From contig NZ_JAINFK010000003.1 in NCBI RefSeq assembly GCF_019966575.1, forward strand, positions 446,001 through 510,000: 64,000 nucleotides of DNA. The letters are read 5' to 3'. Of the stretch, positions 54,880 through 63,760 are shown piece by piece; position 1 is the first letter of the stretch, and each line of letters starts with the position of its first letter. The notes beneath the pieces are model-generated. The model worked only from the letters and a program-made list of their open reading frames with translations, did no database searches and was not told where the DNA came from. This stretch comes from Oricola cellulosilytica. GTDB taxonomy: Bacteria > Pseudomonadota > Alphaproteobacteria > Rhizobiales > Rhizobiaceae. The position numbers and the translations under genes are program-made.

Positions 54880-56700
54880 ATGACACTCCGCAACATCGCG
54901 ATCATCGCGCATGTCGACCATGGCAAGACGACCCTCGTCGACGAACTCCTCAAACAGTCCGGCGTTTACCGGGAAAACGAGCGCGTGCAGGAACGTGCCA
55001 TGGATTCCGGCGACATCGAGAAGGAGCGCGGCATCACCATCCTTGCCAAGGCCACCTCGGTGGAGTGGAAGGGCGTGCGCATCAACATCGTCGATACCCC
55101 CGGCCACGCCGACTTTGGCGGCGAGGTAGAACGCATCCTGTCGATGGTTGACGGCGCGATCGTACTGGTCGATGCCGCCGAAGGCCCGATGCCGCAGACC
55201 AAGTTCGTCGTCGGCAAGGCCCTGAAGGTCGGCCTACGCCCGATCGTCGCGGTCAACAAGATCGACCGGGCCGACGCCCGCGCCGACGAGGTGATCAACG
55301 AGGTGTTCGACCTGTTCGCCGCCCTCGACGCCACCGACGAGCAGCTCGATTTCCCGATCCTCTACGGATCTGGCCGTGACGGCTGGATGGCGCCGGAGAC
55401 CGAAAAGCCGGCCGACGCATCGCTTGCGCCGCTGTTCGACCTGGTGCTCGATCACGTCCCCGAGCCGACTGTCGGCGAAGGCCCGTTCCGGATGATCGGC
55501 ACGATACTCGAGGCCAACCCGTTCCTCGGCCGCATCGTCACCGGCCGGATTCATTCCGGCTCGGTCAGATCGAACCAGGCGGTCAAGGTGCTGAACGGCG
55601 AGGGAAAGCTGGTCGAGAACGGGCGCGTTTCGAAGATTCTTGCTTTCCGCGGTCTGGAGCGCCAGCCGATCGACGAGGCCCATGCGGGCGATATCGTAGC
55701 CATCGCTGGTCTCTCGAAGGGAACCGTCGCCGATACGTTCTGCGATCCTTCTGTCACCGAACCCCTGCATGCGCAGCCGATCGACCCGCCGACGGTGACG
55801 ATGAGCTTCATCGTCAACGATTCGCCGCTCGCCGGCACCGAAGGCGACAAGGTGACCAGCCGTGTCATCCGAGACCGTCTGCTCAAGGAGGCAGAAGGCA
55901 ACGTGGCGCTGAAGGTGGAGGAGGCGGCGGAAAAGGATTCCTTCTACGTCTCCGGCCGCGGCGAATTGCAGCTGGCGGTGCTGATCGAGACGATGCGCCG
56001 CGAGGGCTTCGAAATCGCAGTGTCCCGTCCGCGCGTCGTCATGCAGAAGGATGACACCGGCCAGTTGCTGGAACCGGTCGAGGAAGTCGTCATCGACGTC
56101 GATGAGGAGCATTCCGGTGTCGTCGTCCAGAAGATGTCGGAGCGTAAGGCCGAGATGCTCGAGCTGCGCCCGTCTGGCGGCGACCGCGTGCGCCTCGTGT
56201 TTCATGCGCCGACGCGCGGCCTTATCGGCTATCAGTCCGAACTGATGACCGACACCAAGGGAACGGCGATCATGAACCGCCTTTTCCACGCCTACGAACC
56301 CTACAGGGGCGAGATCGGCGGACGCGTCAACGGCGTGCTGATCTCCAACGACATGGGCGAGGCTGTCGGCTATGCGCTGTTCAACCTGGAGGATCGTGGC
56401 CCGATGGTGATTGATCCGGGCACGAAGGTCTATCAGGGTATGATTATCGGCATTCATTCGCGCGACAACGATCTCGAGGTCAACGTGCTGAAGGGCAAGA
56501 AGCTGACCAACATCCGCGCCGCCGGCAAGGACGAGGCGGTCAAACTCACCCCGCCGGTGCGCATGACGCTGGAACGCGCGCTCTCGTGGATTCAGGACGA
56601 CGAACTGGTCGAGGTCACGCCGAAATCGATCCGTCTTCGCAAGCTCTATCTCGATCCCAACGACCGCAAGCGCTCCGAAAAGATGAAGGCGACGGCCTGA
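54880..56700 (+). CDS. typA: Ribosome-associated translational GTPase TypA/BipA
   Basis: Elongation-factor-like GTPase that helps ribosome assembly and stress or cold growth. The 606-residue protein begins MTLRNIAIIAHVDHGKTTLV, with P-loop AHVDHGKT, switch region EKERGITILAKAT, DTPGHADF and NKID. Domain II, the EF-G-like III and V regions (YFYVSGRGELQLAVLIETMR-like FYVSGRGELQLAVL) and the BipA-specific C-terminal domain (LVEVTPKSIRLRKLYLDPN) are complete. It is monocistronic and converges on the hybrid kinase gene. Confidence 0.96.
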   Translation: MTLRNIAIIAHVDHGKTTLVDELLKQSGVYRENERVQERAMDSGDIEKERGITILAKATSVEWKGVRINIVDTPGHADFGGEVERILSMVDGAIVLVDAAEGPMPQTKFVVGKALKVGLRPIVAVNKIDRADARADEVINEVFDLFAALDATDEQLDFPILYGSGRDGWMAPETEKPADASLAPLFDLVLDHVPEPTVGEGPFRMIGTILEANPFLGRIVTGRIHSGSVRSNQAVKVLNGEGKLVENGRVSKILAFRGLERQPIDEAHAGDIVAIAGLSKGTVADTFCDPSVTEPLHAQPIDPPTVTMSFIVNDSPLAGTEGDKVTSRVIRDRLLKEAEGNVALKVEEAAEKDSFYVSGRGELQLAVLIETMRREGFEIAVSRPRVVMQKDDTGQLLEPVEEVVIDVDEEHSGVVVQKMSERKAEMLELRPSGGDRVRLVFHAPTRGLIGYQSELMTDTKGTAIMNRLFHAYEPYRGEIGGRVNGVLISNDMGEAVGYALFNLEDRGPMVIDPGTKVYQGMIIGIHSRDNDLEVNVLKGKKLTNIRAAGKDEAVKLTPPVRMTLERALSWIQDDELVEVTPKSIRLRKLYLDPNDRKRSEKMKATA

Positions 56701-56737
56701 AGCCGCTCGAGAAGATCCCGGCCGGTAGCCGGTGAGA

Positions 56738-59110
56738 CTAGATCACCTCGGACAGGACCGCCGTCAGCGCCGCGTCCGAGAACGGCTTGTCCAGCTTCGC
56801 CGTGATGAAATCTGCCCCGCCCTCGGGCATGTCGGCATATCCTGTGGCGAGGATGATCGGCAGATCGGGGCGGGAAATCCGCGCCTGCCTGGCCAGTTCG
56901 ATCCCTGTCATTTTCGGCATCGCCTGATCGGTGATCAGCACATCGATGTCCGGCCGTTCGGCCAGCCTGTCGAGAGCCTCGGCGCCTGAATGGGCCTCGA
57001 TCACCTCGTGTCCGAGATCCTCCAGCATCCCCACCGTGCCCATGGACACCAGGAAGTCGTCGTCGACGGCAAGGATGGTCTTCCGGCCTTTGGCCGTGCG
57101 CGCCGGCTCCCGGGGCTTGGCGGCGATCGGAGCCGGCGTTTCGGCTGACGGTTCGGCGACCGGCAGAACCAGCGTCGCGGTCGTTCCCGCGCCGGGCGTG
57201 CTGTCGATCAGGAACGTGCCGCCGGACTGCATCGCCAGGCCGTGCACCATCGACAGCCCCAGCCCCGTGCCCTTTCCGACCCCCTTGGTGGTGAAGAACG
57301 GCTCCATCGCCTGCGACAGCGTGCCGGCGTCCATACCGGCACCCGTGTCGGTGACGGCGATCCGGACATAGTCGCCGGGCTTCAGCTCGCCCCCGGAGCG
57401 GACCGACAAAGGCTCCACCGACAGGGTGATCCGGCCGCTTCCCTCCATTGCATCGCGCCCGTTCACCGCCAGGTTCAGGATCGCCATCTCGAGCTGGTTG
57501 CGATCGACGAGCGCGTGCGGCGCGTTGGCGGGCACGTCGATGACGATCTCGATCTCCGGACCGAGCGAACGCTGCAGCAAATCGCGCAGATCCGGCAGGA
57601 GAGCGGTCACGTCGACGGCATCGGCCCTCAGATCCTGCTTGCGGGCGAATGCCAGCATGCGCTGCGTCAGGCGGGCGCCCCGGTCGGTCGCCTGAAGCGC
57701 ATTGTCGAAATACCGGACCACGTCGCCGTCGAGATCGGGCATGCGCCGCTTGATCAGGTCGAGGCTGGACTGGATCGCCATCAGCAGATTGTTGAAGTCG
57801 TGGGCCACGCCGCCGGTCAACTGCCCGATCATGTCGAGCTTCTGGCTCTGGCGCAGGGCGGCCTCGGCCTCGGCAAGGGCCGCTTCCTTGGCGCGCCGCT
57901 CGTTCACGTCCCGCCCGAATGCGTAGACCTTCCCGCGCTGCGCCGATGCCGTCCAGGCGAACCAGCGGTAGCTGCCGTCGGCGTGACGCAGCCGGAATTC
58001 GTACGGTTCGACCAGGGGCGTTTCGAAAATGGAACCGAAGGTGCGGAGCATCTCCTCCAGATCGTCGGGATGTGCGTAGGGAATGAGCGTCCCGCCAACT
58101 AGCGTCTTCACCGGCCAGCCGAGCAGGCGGGTCCAGGATTCGTTGACGTCGGTCAGTGTCCCGTCTTCGGTCGCTACGGCGAGCAGATCGACCGTTAGGT
58201 TCCAAGCGGCGTCCCGCTGTTCGGTGAGGTCGTCGACCCGCGCCGTCCGCGCCATCACTTCATCGTGAATGTCGGTGCAGGTGCCGTACCAGCGGATGAT
58301 CTCGCCGGCCTCGTTGCACACGGGTTGGGCCCGCCCCAGCACCCAGCGATACTCTCCCGACTGATGCCTCAACCGGTATTCGATCTCGTAGAGCTCGCCG
58401 GTCTGGAGCGAGTGGCGCCAGCGCGCGAAAGCACGTTCCTGGTCTTCGGGGTGGAACATGCCGTTCCAGGCTTCCCCGTCCGTCGAGCCGGGCGGAACGC
58501 CGGTGTAATCGTACCAGCGCTGGTTGTAGAAATCGTGATACCCGTCCGGAAGGGTCGACCAGATCATCTGGTCGACGGAATCGACGATCGCGTGGAACCT
58601 TGCCTCGCTCTGCCGCAACTGGGCCTCGCGCAATTCCAGCTCTTCCATCCGCTGGCGCGCCTCGTTCTGGCGGGTCCGGGCGGCAAGAGCCGACCGGACG
58701 GCGCGCATCAGTTCTTCCGTGTGAAGAGGGCGCGAGAGAAGGACGGCGTTGCGAAGCGCGTCCATCCGCGCCTTCGCCCGGGCTGACCGCTGGCTGACCG
58801 ATCCGTTGGCAAGCACGATAAACGGCACGTCCGACCAGGCGGGCTGCCCGGCCAGCGCGTCCCGGATGGCATCGATTCCCTCGTCGGTAAGCGATTCTTC
58901 GGTCAGCAGCACACAGCCGACATGTCGTCGCAGCACCTCGACCAAGTCGGCGCCTGACGCCAGGACGATCGCGCCGATACCCTCCTTCGCCAGCAGGTTC
59001 CGGGCAAGGGCCCCATCGCGCCCGCGCAGCGCGAGGATCGCGGCCGATCTGCGAATATCGGATTCTTCCACTGCGTGCGTTTCCGCAACCTTGCCGGGCG
59101 CGGCTGTCAC
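56738..59110 (-). CDS. Hybrid sensor histidine kinase/response regulator with N-terminal pseudo-receiver
   Basis: A 790-residue protein without membrane helices. Residues about 22-130 resemble a receiver but lack the acidic pocket and phospho-Asp; 137-170 is a coiled coil; PAS domains lie at about 170-290 and 303-405; HisKA has phospho-His437 in LTGGVAHDFNNLL; HATPase has Asn550, DTGAGM (588-593) and GKGTGLGLSM; the C-terminal receiver (678-790) has Asp683/684, Asp728 in ITDQAMP and Lys775. GTG 59110 overlaps the kaiC stop (GTGA), so kinase and KaiC are translationally coupled. Signal and output are unknown. Confidence 0.93.
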   Translation of the reverse strand: MTAAPGKVAETHAVEESDIRRSAAILALRGRDGALARNLLAKEGIGAIVLASGADLVEVLRRHVGCVLLTEESLTDEGIDAIRDALAGQPAWSDVPFIVLANGSVSQRSARAKARMDALRNAVLLSRPLHTEELMRAVRSALAARTRQNEARQRMEELELREAQLRQSEARFHAIVDSVDQMIWSTLPDGYHDFYNQRWYDYTGVPPGSTDGEAWNGMFHPEDQERAFARWRHSLQTGELYEIEYRLRHQSGEYRWVLGRAQPVCNEAGEIIRWYGTCTDIHDEVMARTARVDDLTEQRDAAWNLTVDLLAVATEDGTLTDVNESWTRLLGWPVKTLVGGTLIPYAHPDDLEEMLRTFGSIFETPLVEPYEFRLRHADGSYRWFAWTASAQRGKVYAFGRDVNERRAKEAALAEAEAALRQSQKLDMIGQLTGGVAHDFNNLLMAIQSSLDLIKRRMPDLDGDVVRYFDNALQATDRGARLTQRMLAFARKQDLRADAVDVTALLPDLRDLLQRSLGPEIEIVIDVPANAPHALVDRNQLEMAILNLAVNGRDAMEGSGRITLSVEPLSVRSGGELKPGDYVRIAVTDTGAGMDAGTLSQAMEPFFTTKGVGKGTGLGLSMVHGLAMQSGGTFLIDSTPGAGTTATLVLPVAEPSAETPAPIAAKPREPARTAKGRKTILAVDDDFLVSMGTVGMLEDLGHEVIEAHSGAEALDRLAERPDIDVLITDQAMPKMTGIELARQARISRPDLPIILATGYADMPEGGADFITAKLDKPFSDAALTAVLSEVI

Positions 59111-60624
59111 GCTCCCTCGCCTCCGTCCATCCTGTCCTGACCAAGAAGATTTTCACCTCTGCGATCGAAACTCGGACTGCTCGACAATACGGACGAGAAA
59201 CCCCTGATCGGTTCTCCGATCTCTATGCCGTCGGAGCTGATCCGGAATTCCCGGATGGTCCTTTCGTGATCCGAGGTCCGGGTCTTGATGACCGCGACGG
59301 ATTTGCGCACCGTGCCTCCCTCCTCGAAGAAACGCAGCAGCATGACGGTGTCAGCCAGATAGCTGACATCGATGTCGCTGCGCAGTTCGCCCGTGACGCC
59401 ATGCTGTCCCAGGACCATGAGCGACACCACGCCCTGCTGGCTGAGATAGCTCAGCAATTCGTGCATCTGCAGGACCAGAAAATTGTCGCTCGGCATGGCG
59501 TGCAGATAGGCGTTGAGACTGTCGATCACGACGACGCTGGCGTCTTGATTTTCGACCGACTCCTGCACCTCCGTGGCGAATTGCCCCGGCGAGAGTTCGG
59601 CGGGGTCGATCTGCCGGATCGTCAGCTGGCCGTTATCGATGAAGGGCTGCAGATCCATGTCGAGCGCCTTCGATCGGATCATCAATGTCGCGAGCCGCTC
59701 GTCGAACAGAAAGTAGGCCGCGTTCTCTCCGCGCTCCAGCGCGGCGATCATGCAGCGTACCGCCGTCGTCGTCTTGCCGACGCCCGCCGGGCCGGTCAGC
59801 AATGCATTGGTTCCCGGCGCCAGCCCCTCGCCCAGAAGCGCGTCGAGCCCGGCGAGGCCGGTCGTGACCGGTGCCTTGGCGAACTTGCGGTAATGCTCGG
59901 CCGCGATGAGACGCGGATAGACGCTGACTCCGCCTTTCTCGATGGAGAAGTCGTGAAACCCGCCGCTATATTGCATTCCGCGCATCTTCACGATCCGCAG
60001 CCGCCTACGCTCAGCCCCGAAATCGCTTGCGGACTGCTCCAGCGAGATGACCCCGTGGGCGATCGAGTGCAGCTGCAGATCGTTCGGCTCGGCCGTGCGG
60101 TCGTCCAGAACCAGAACGGTACATTTGCGCTTGGCGAAGAAATGCTTGAGCGCCAGGATCTGCCGCCGGTACCGTAGGGGGTTCTGCGCCAGCAGGCGCA
60201 GTTCGGAGAGGCTGTCGACAACCACACGCGCCGGATTGGATGCTTCAACGCGCTCGATCACGCCGCGCACGGTCTCCCCCAGTTCCACTTCGCTGGGATG
60301 AAGAAGCGACTGCTCGTTCGCCGATGTGAGATCATCCTCGGTGGCGAGCTCAAAAATCTCCAGCCCGTCAAGGCTCCATCCATGCGATCGTGCCCCGGCG
60401 ACAAGTTCCTGCTCGGTTTCCGACAGGGTTATGTAGAGCCCGCTCTCGCCGGCTGCGCGGCCTTCCAGAAGGAACTTCAGCCCGATGGTCGTCTTGCCGG
60501 ACCCCGGTGTTCCTTCCACCAGATAGAGATGGTTTGGCGACAAGCCGCCTCGCAGAATATGATCGAGGCCAACCGTACCGGTCGCGACGCGCTCCTCGCT
60601 GGCCGCGTTTTCGTTCTCACGCAA
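59107..60624 (-). CDS. KaiC-like double RecA-fold ATPase
   Basis: A 505-residue protein with two KaiC domains. CI: Walker A EGTPGSGKTT (37-46), SETEQE (68-73), Walker B VVVDSLSEL (134-142). CII: Walker A TGPAGVGKTT (277-286), FDER (307-310), Walker B VVVIDSL (364-370), and SYLADTVMLL (421-430), where Ser421 matches the autophosphorylated Ser431 of cyanobacterial KaiC while Tyr422 replaces Thr432. KaiC homologues outside cyanobacteria act in stress or timing output. No kaiA or kaiB is present. The start is TTG 60624, supported by GAGGAAA 7 nt upstream. It heads the operon with the hybrid kinase. Confidence 0.93.
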   Translation of the reverse strand: MRENENAASEERVATGTVGLDHILRGGLSPNHLYLVEGTPGSGKTTIGLKFLLEGRAAGESGLYITLSETEQELVAGARSHGWSLDGLEIFELATEDDLTSANEQSLLHPSEVELGETVRGVIERVEASNPARVVVDSLSELRLLAQNPLRYRRQILALKHFFAKRKCTVLVLDDRTAEPNDLQLHSIAHGVISLEQSASDFGAERRRLRIVKMRGMQYSGGFHDFSIEKGGVSVYPRLIAAEHYRKFAKAPVTTGLAGLDALLGEGLAPGTNALLTGPAGVGKTTTAVRCMIAALERGENAAYFLFDERLATLMIRSKALDMDLQPFIDNGQLTIRQIDPAELSPGQFATEVQESVENQDASVVVIDSLNAYLHAMPSDNFLVLQMHELLSYLSQQGVVSLMVLGQHGVTGELRSDIDVSYLADTVMLLRFFEEGGTVRKSVAVIKTRTSDHERTIREFRISSDGIEIGEPIRGFSSVLSSSPSFDRRGENLLGQDRMDGGEGA

Positions 60625-60652
60625 ATCGGATTTCCTCGGTTTTTCGCATTGA

Positions 60653-60681
60653 AGGAGAGAATAGTGTCTCGAGGAGAGAAT
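60653..60681. repeat. Direct repeat upstream of the kaiC-like gene
   Basis: AGGAGAGAAT occurs at 60653-60662 and again at 60672-60681, 19 bp apart start to start, on the + strand. It lies 29-57 nt before the kaiC-like start codon, where a regulator or ribosome could act. The copies are identical over ten bases. Confidence 0.45.
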
Positions 60682-60788
60682 TTGGAGTCTAGGGGACCCA
60701 TAATCCCGGCGGCGCCCGATGGCTATGGGCTACTTGCTGCCGGTGGCCGTGATGACGTTTAACTCGGATTGCGCGCTGCGCCACGGCA

Positions 60789-61619
60789 TCAGGTCGGTGC
60801 TGGCGGGAGGAGACTTTCGATGGCGCGCACGATCTCCCCGGATTTCCGTGGATCGAGCGCGTCCGGATGCGGCGATGCGAACCGGCCGCTATCGTTGTTG
60901 AAATACTTGCCGTTGGCGTCGGCGAATTCGTCCGAGAGCGCCGCCCGCGTCAGGATGTCCGCGCCGATGCCCAGATCCTTGCCCGCAATGCCGAAGCCTT
61001 CCTTGACCATCTTGCTGGCGAGCAGGGAGCCGGGATTGACCGCAACGAAGATCGGTCCTCCATTCTCCCGGCCGGCCATTGCGCGCGACCACGCGGTCAG
61101 CGCGAGCTTGCTTTGCGCGTAGGCGTCCATGTCCGCCAGCCGGGTCCGTCCCGCGAGCGCGTCGGGGTCGACCGGGGCTTGCGCCGCCGAGGAAACGTTG
61201 ACCACCCGCGACGTCGCATCCATCAGCGGCAGCAGGAGCCGCGTCAGCAGGCTGGGAGCAAGCGTGTTGACGGCAAACCGCACGTCCAGCCCGTCTTCGG
61301 TGACCGGATCCGGCGTCTTGAGGACACCCGCATTGTTGATCAGCACGTCGAGCCTGGAATGCCGTTCCGCCACGTCCCTTGCGAGCGTCATTACGTGCTC
61401 CATGCGCGAGAGGTCGGCAGCAAACGTGTCAACGCGCCCGTCGCCCGCCGAGGCGGCCACGATCTTTGCCACCGCCTCCAGCTTTGCCGGACTGCGCCCG
61501 TGCAGCAGGACGGTGTGGCCCTCGCCGGCCAGTATTTTCGCCGTTTCGAGGCCGATGCCATCGGTCGAACCGGTGATCAGGATCGTTTTTCTCAACGTCT
61601 CGCTCCCTTGCTCGGCCAT
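60789..61619 (-). CDS. Short-chain dehydrogenase/reductase
   Basis: A 276-residue NAD(P)-dependent oxidoreductase. It has KTILITGSTDGIGLETAKIL (cofactor loop), VLINNAGVL, VVNVSSAAQAP and the catalytic Tyr-Lys of YAQSKLALTAWS, and ends like retinol-dehydrogenase-type SDRs (FNNDSGRFASPHPDALDP). The substrate is unknown. ATG 61619 gives the family-like N-terminus; a longer in-frame reading would run to 61781 across the divergent MFS start. It lies upstream of kaiC on the same strand with a 164-bp gap. Confidence 0.87.
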   Translation of the reverse strand: MAEQGSETLRKTILITGSTDGIGLETAKILAGEGHTVLLHGRSPAKLEAVAKIVAASAGDGRVDTFAADLSRMEHVMTLARDVAERHSRLDVLINNAGVLKTPDPVTEDGLDVRFAVNTLAPSLLTRLLLPLMDATSRVVNVSSAAQAPVDPDALAGRTRLADMDAYAQSKLALTAWSRAMAGRENGGPIFVAVNPGSLLASKMVKEGFGIAGKDLGIGADILTRAALSDEFADANGKYFNNDSGRFASPHPDALDPRKSGEIVRAIESLLPPAPT

Positions 61620-61738
61620 CAGCCTGCAGGTCGGCGGCATCGCGCGCAAACCCTTTTCGGCTCGCCCGCACATTTCCCTGTTCCGCTCGGCCCCACAACC
61701 AGTCCGGACGACATTGTTCTCCGCCTGCGGCCGGTCTA

Positions 61739-62989
61739 ATGATCGTTTCGGCTCAAGGGGAACATGAGGCCCTGCTCGCACCGATCAAGATCATCCTTCG
61801 CGATCCGCTGCTGCGGCTCATTGTGGCGGCGCTGTTTCTGACCAGCGTCGCCGTATCCTCGGTCATGCCCTACGCGTCGTTGGTCGCGGTTGAGCTGCTC
61901 GGCCTGACCGATGCCGCCTATTCGGCGGTTCTCGCCGCGTCGTCGGCGATCATGGTCGTCGCGTCCGTCGTCGTCGGAATCGTCACCGATCAGCAGGCGA
62001 ACCGGCGGCAGATGCTGGCGGTCAGCTTCGCCTTCGCCGCGGCCGGCTATTCCCTCGTCTTTCTGACGGGATCGCCGGTCACGTTCGTGATCGCGCATAC
62101 CGCGCTGCTGCCGCTCGGGTTCAGCGTCTTCAGCCAGTTGTTCGCGCTGGCGCGTCTGGCCGGACGCAAGCGCGGCGGTGCGCATGCCGACCAGATATTC
62201 GCCGTCGCGCGCGCCGCGTTTTCCCTCGGCTTCGTAATCACCCCGCCGCTCTGGTCGGTCGCGCTGGCCTCCGGCACTGCGCTTCTTGGCGTGTACGTCT
62301 CGGCGGCCGCCTCCGCCCTGGTCTGTTTCCTTCTGTTCGCGATCGCCTGGCCGCAGGGCGAAGCGGGGCAGCTTGCCGACCCGAAATCCGGTCTGAGGTT
62401 CGCCGCCGCTTTCCGCGAACTCGCCCGGCCGGGACTTCTGGTGCGCATGCTTGCCGTCGGGCTGATCACCGGGTCGAACCAGCTTTACATGGCGTTGTTC
62501 GGCCTCCTGATCGTGACGGATATCGGCGGGGGAACGCCGGATGTGGGCCGCTTCCACGGAGCGATCGCGCTGCTGGAGATCCCGTTCATGCTGGCCTGTG
62601 GCCTGGCCCTGAAACGCATGTCCAAGCCCGCCCTGATTGCCGCGGGAGGCGTGGTCTATGCGGGCTTCCTGTTCCTGTTCGCCTCGGTCTCGTCGATGGC
62701 GGTCGCCTATCTGCTTGTCGTTCCGGCCGCGATCGGCGCCGCCATCATCCTGTCGGTGACGATCTCCTATCTTCAGGATCTGCTGGCCGATCGGCCCGGC
62801 GCCGGCGGCTCGCTGATGGCGGTGTCGAATTTCTTCGGCCACATGGTGGCGGCGCTGACATTTGCCGCCGGCACCGCGGTCACGTCCTACGCCGGGACGG
62901 CCGTGGCGGGCGGGATGCTGGCGCTTGTCGGGGTTGCGGTGCTGCTGGCCATGGATGGCTTGCGGCGGACGGAGCCCGCCGACGCGTAA
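61739..62989 (+). CDS. MFS transporter, sugar-efflux (SET)-like
   Basis: A 416-residue protein with about twelve helices. LVAVELLGLTDAAYSAVLAASS, the loop GIVTDQQANRRQMLA, and FAVARAAFSLGFVITPPLWS resemble SetA/SetB sugar efflux transporters; RPGAGGSLMAVSNFFGHMVA closes the pattern. Substrate assignment is tentative. ATG 61739 follows directly after the divergent SDR promoter region, with no strong ribosome binding site. It ends 3 bp before the yciB stop on the other strand. Confidence 0.85.
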   Translation: MIVSAQGEHEALLAPIKIILRDPLLRLIVAALFLTSVAVSSVMPYASLVAVELLGLTDAAYSAVLAASSAIMVVASVVVGIVTDQQANRRQMLAVSFAFAAAGYSLVFLTGSPVTFVIAHTALLPLGFSVFSQLFALARLAGRKRGGAHADQIFAVARAAFSLGFVITPPLWSVALASGTALLGVYVSAAASALVCFLLFAIAWPQGEAGQLADPKSGLRFAAAFRELARPGLLVRMLAVGLITGSNQLYMALFGLLIVTDIGGGTPDVGRFHGAIALLEIPFMLACGLALKRMSKPALIAAGGVVYAGFLFLFASVSSMAVAYLLVVPAAIGAAIILSVTISYLQDLLADRPGAGGSLMAVSNFFGHMVAALTFAAGTAVTSYAGTAVAGGMLALVGVAVLLAMDGLRRTEPADA

Positions 62990-62992
62990 GCC

Positions 62993-63643
62993 TTACTCGG
63001 CAGGTTCCTCGTCGAGCGAGTGCCGCGAGATCAGAGGCATCTGCGCCATGGTGAAGGCGATCGCCAGCGGCGTGAACCCCCATACCTTGAAGGCGACCCA
63101 GAAATCGGTCGAGAAATTGCGCCAGATGATCTCGTTGACCACGGCCATGACGAGGAAATAGGCGCCCCACCGGACGGTCAGCTTGTTCCAGCCTTCCTCG
63201 TCGATATTGAAGGCGCTGTCGAAGACGTAACGCAGCAGCGAGACGCGAAAGATCAGCAGCCCGCCGAGCAGCAGCAGCCCGAAGATCGAGTTGATGATCG
63301 TCGGCTTCAGCTTGATGAACAACTCGTCCTGCAGCCAGAGCGTGAGCGCCCCGAAGACCAGCACGACGATACCCGAGACCAGCGGCATGATCGGCAGCGA
63401 GCGCGTCAGCGCCCAGGAGACGGCAAGCGCGATCACGGTGGCGACCATGAACAGCGCGGTGGCGATGAAGATCGGGCCGCCGATACCGGCCAGAGCGGGC
63501 AGGCGTTCGGCGATCCACTCGCCGCGCGCATTGCCGAAGAAGAACACCAGCAGCGGGCCGAGTTCGAGAAGCAGTTTCAGCGCGGGATTGATCTTTTGGC
63601 GTTCCGGATCCGAGGGATCGCGCTCGAAAATCGGTTTTGACAT
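62993..63643 (-). CDS. yciB: YciB/IspZ inner-membrane protein
   Basis: A 216-residue protein with five to six helices, earlier called intracellular septation protein A; it affects envelope synthesis. [59 protein letters not shown] and [14 protein letters not shown] are diagnostic. ATG 63643 gives [18 protein letters not shown]; the in-frame extension upstream is not conserved. It lies downstream of ftsY on the same strand, the normal order in Hyphomicrobiales. Confidence 0.93.
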   Translation of the reverse strand: MSKPIFERDPSDPERQKINPALKLLLELGPLLVFFFGNARGEWIAERLPALAGIGGPIFIATALFMVATVIALAVSWALTRSLPIMPLVSGIVVLVFGALTLWLQDELFIKLKPTIINSIFGLLLLGGLLIFRVSLLRYVFDSAFNIDEEGWNKLTVRWGAYFLVMAVVNEIIWRNFSTDFWVAFKVWGFTPLAIAFTMAQMPLISRHSLDEEPAE

Positions 63644-63760
63644 GCGTCTGTGCGGCCTTTCTCGATGCCAGGTCCATGCGAACGGGGCTGGCACGCGCGA
63701 TAGCTCCGCGCCCCGTGGCGCACCTTTAGATCATCGATATGGAAAGTTGAAGGCCTCGGC

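Noticed and set aside
55234-56457. Open frame of 407 codons antisense to typA
   Set aside because: Mirrors the codon pattern of typA and has no recognisable domain or ribosome binding site.
60617-60649. Ten-codon upstream frame ATG...TGA overlapping the kaiC TTG start
   Set aside because: No ribosome binding site precedes it and it is too short to judge; likely chance.
56701-61738. kaiA or kaiB homologue near the kaiC-like gene
   Set aside because: No small thioredoxin-like KaiB frame or KaiA-like frame is found on either strand in this region.
63688-63705. TGGCAC as a sigma-54 -24 element between yciB and ftsY
   Set aside because: The -12 position reads GATAGC rather than TTGC and no + strand gene follows.
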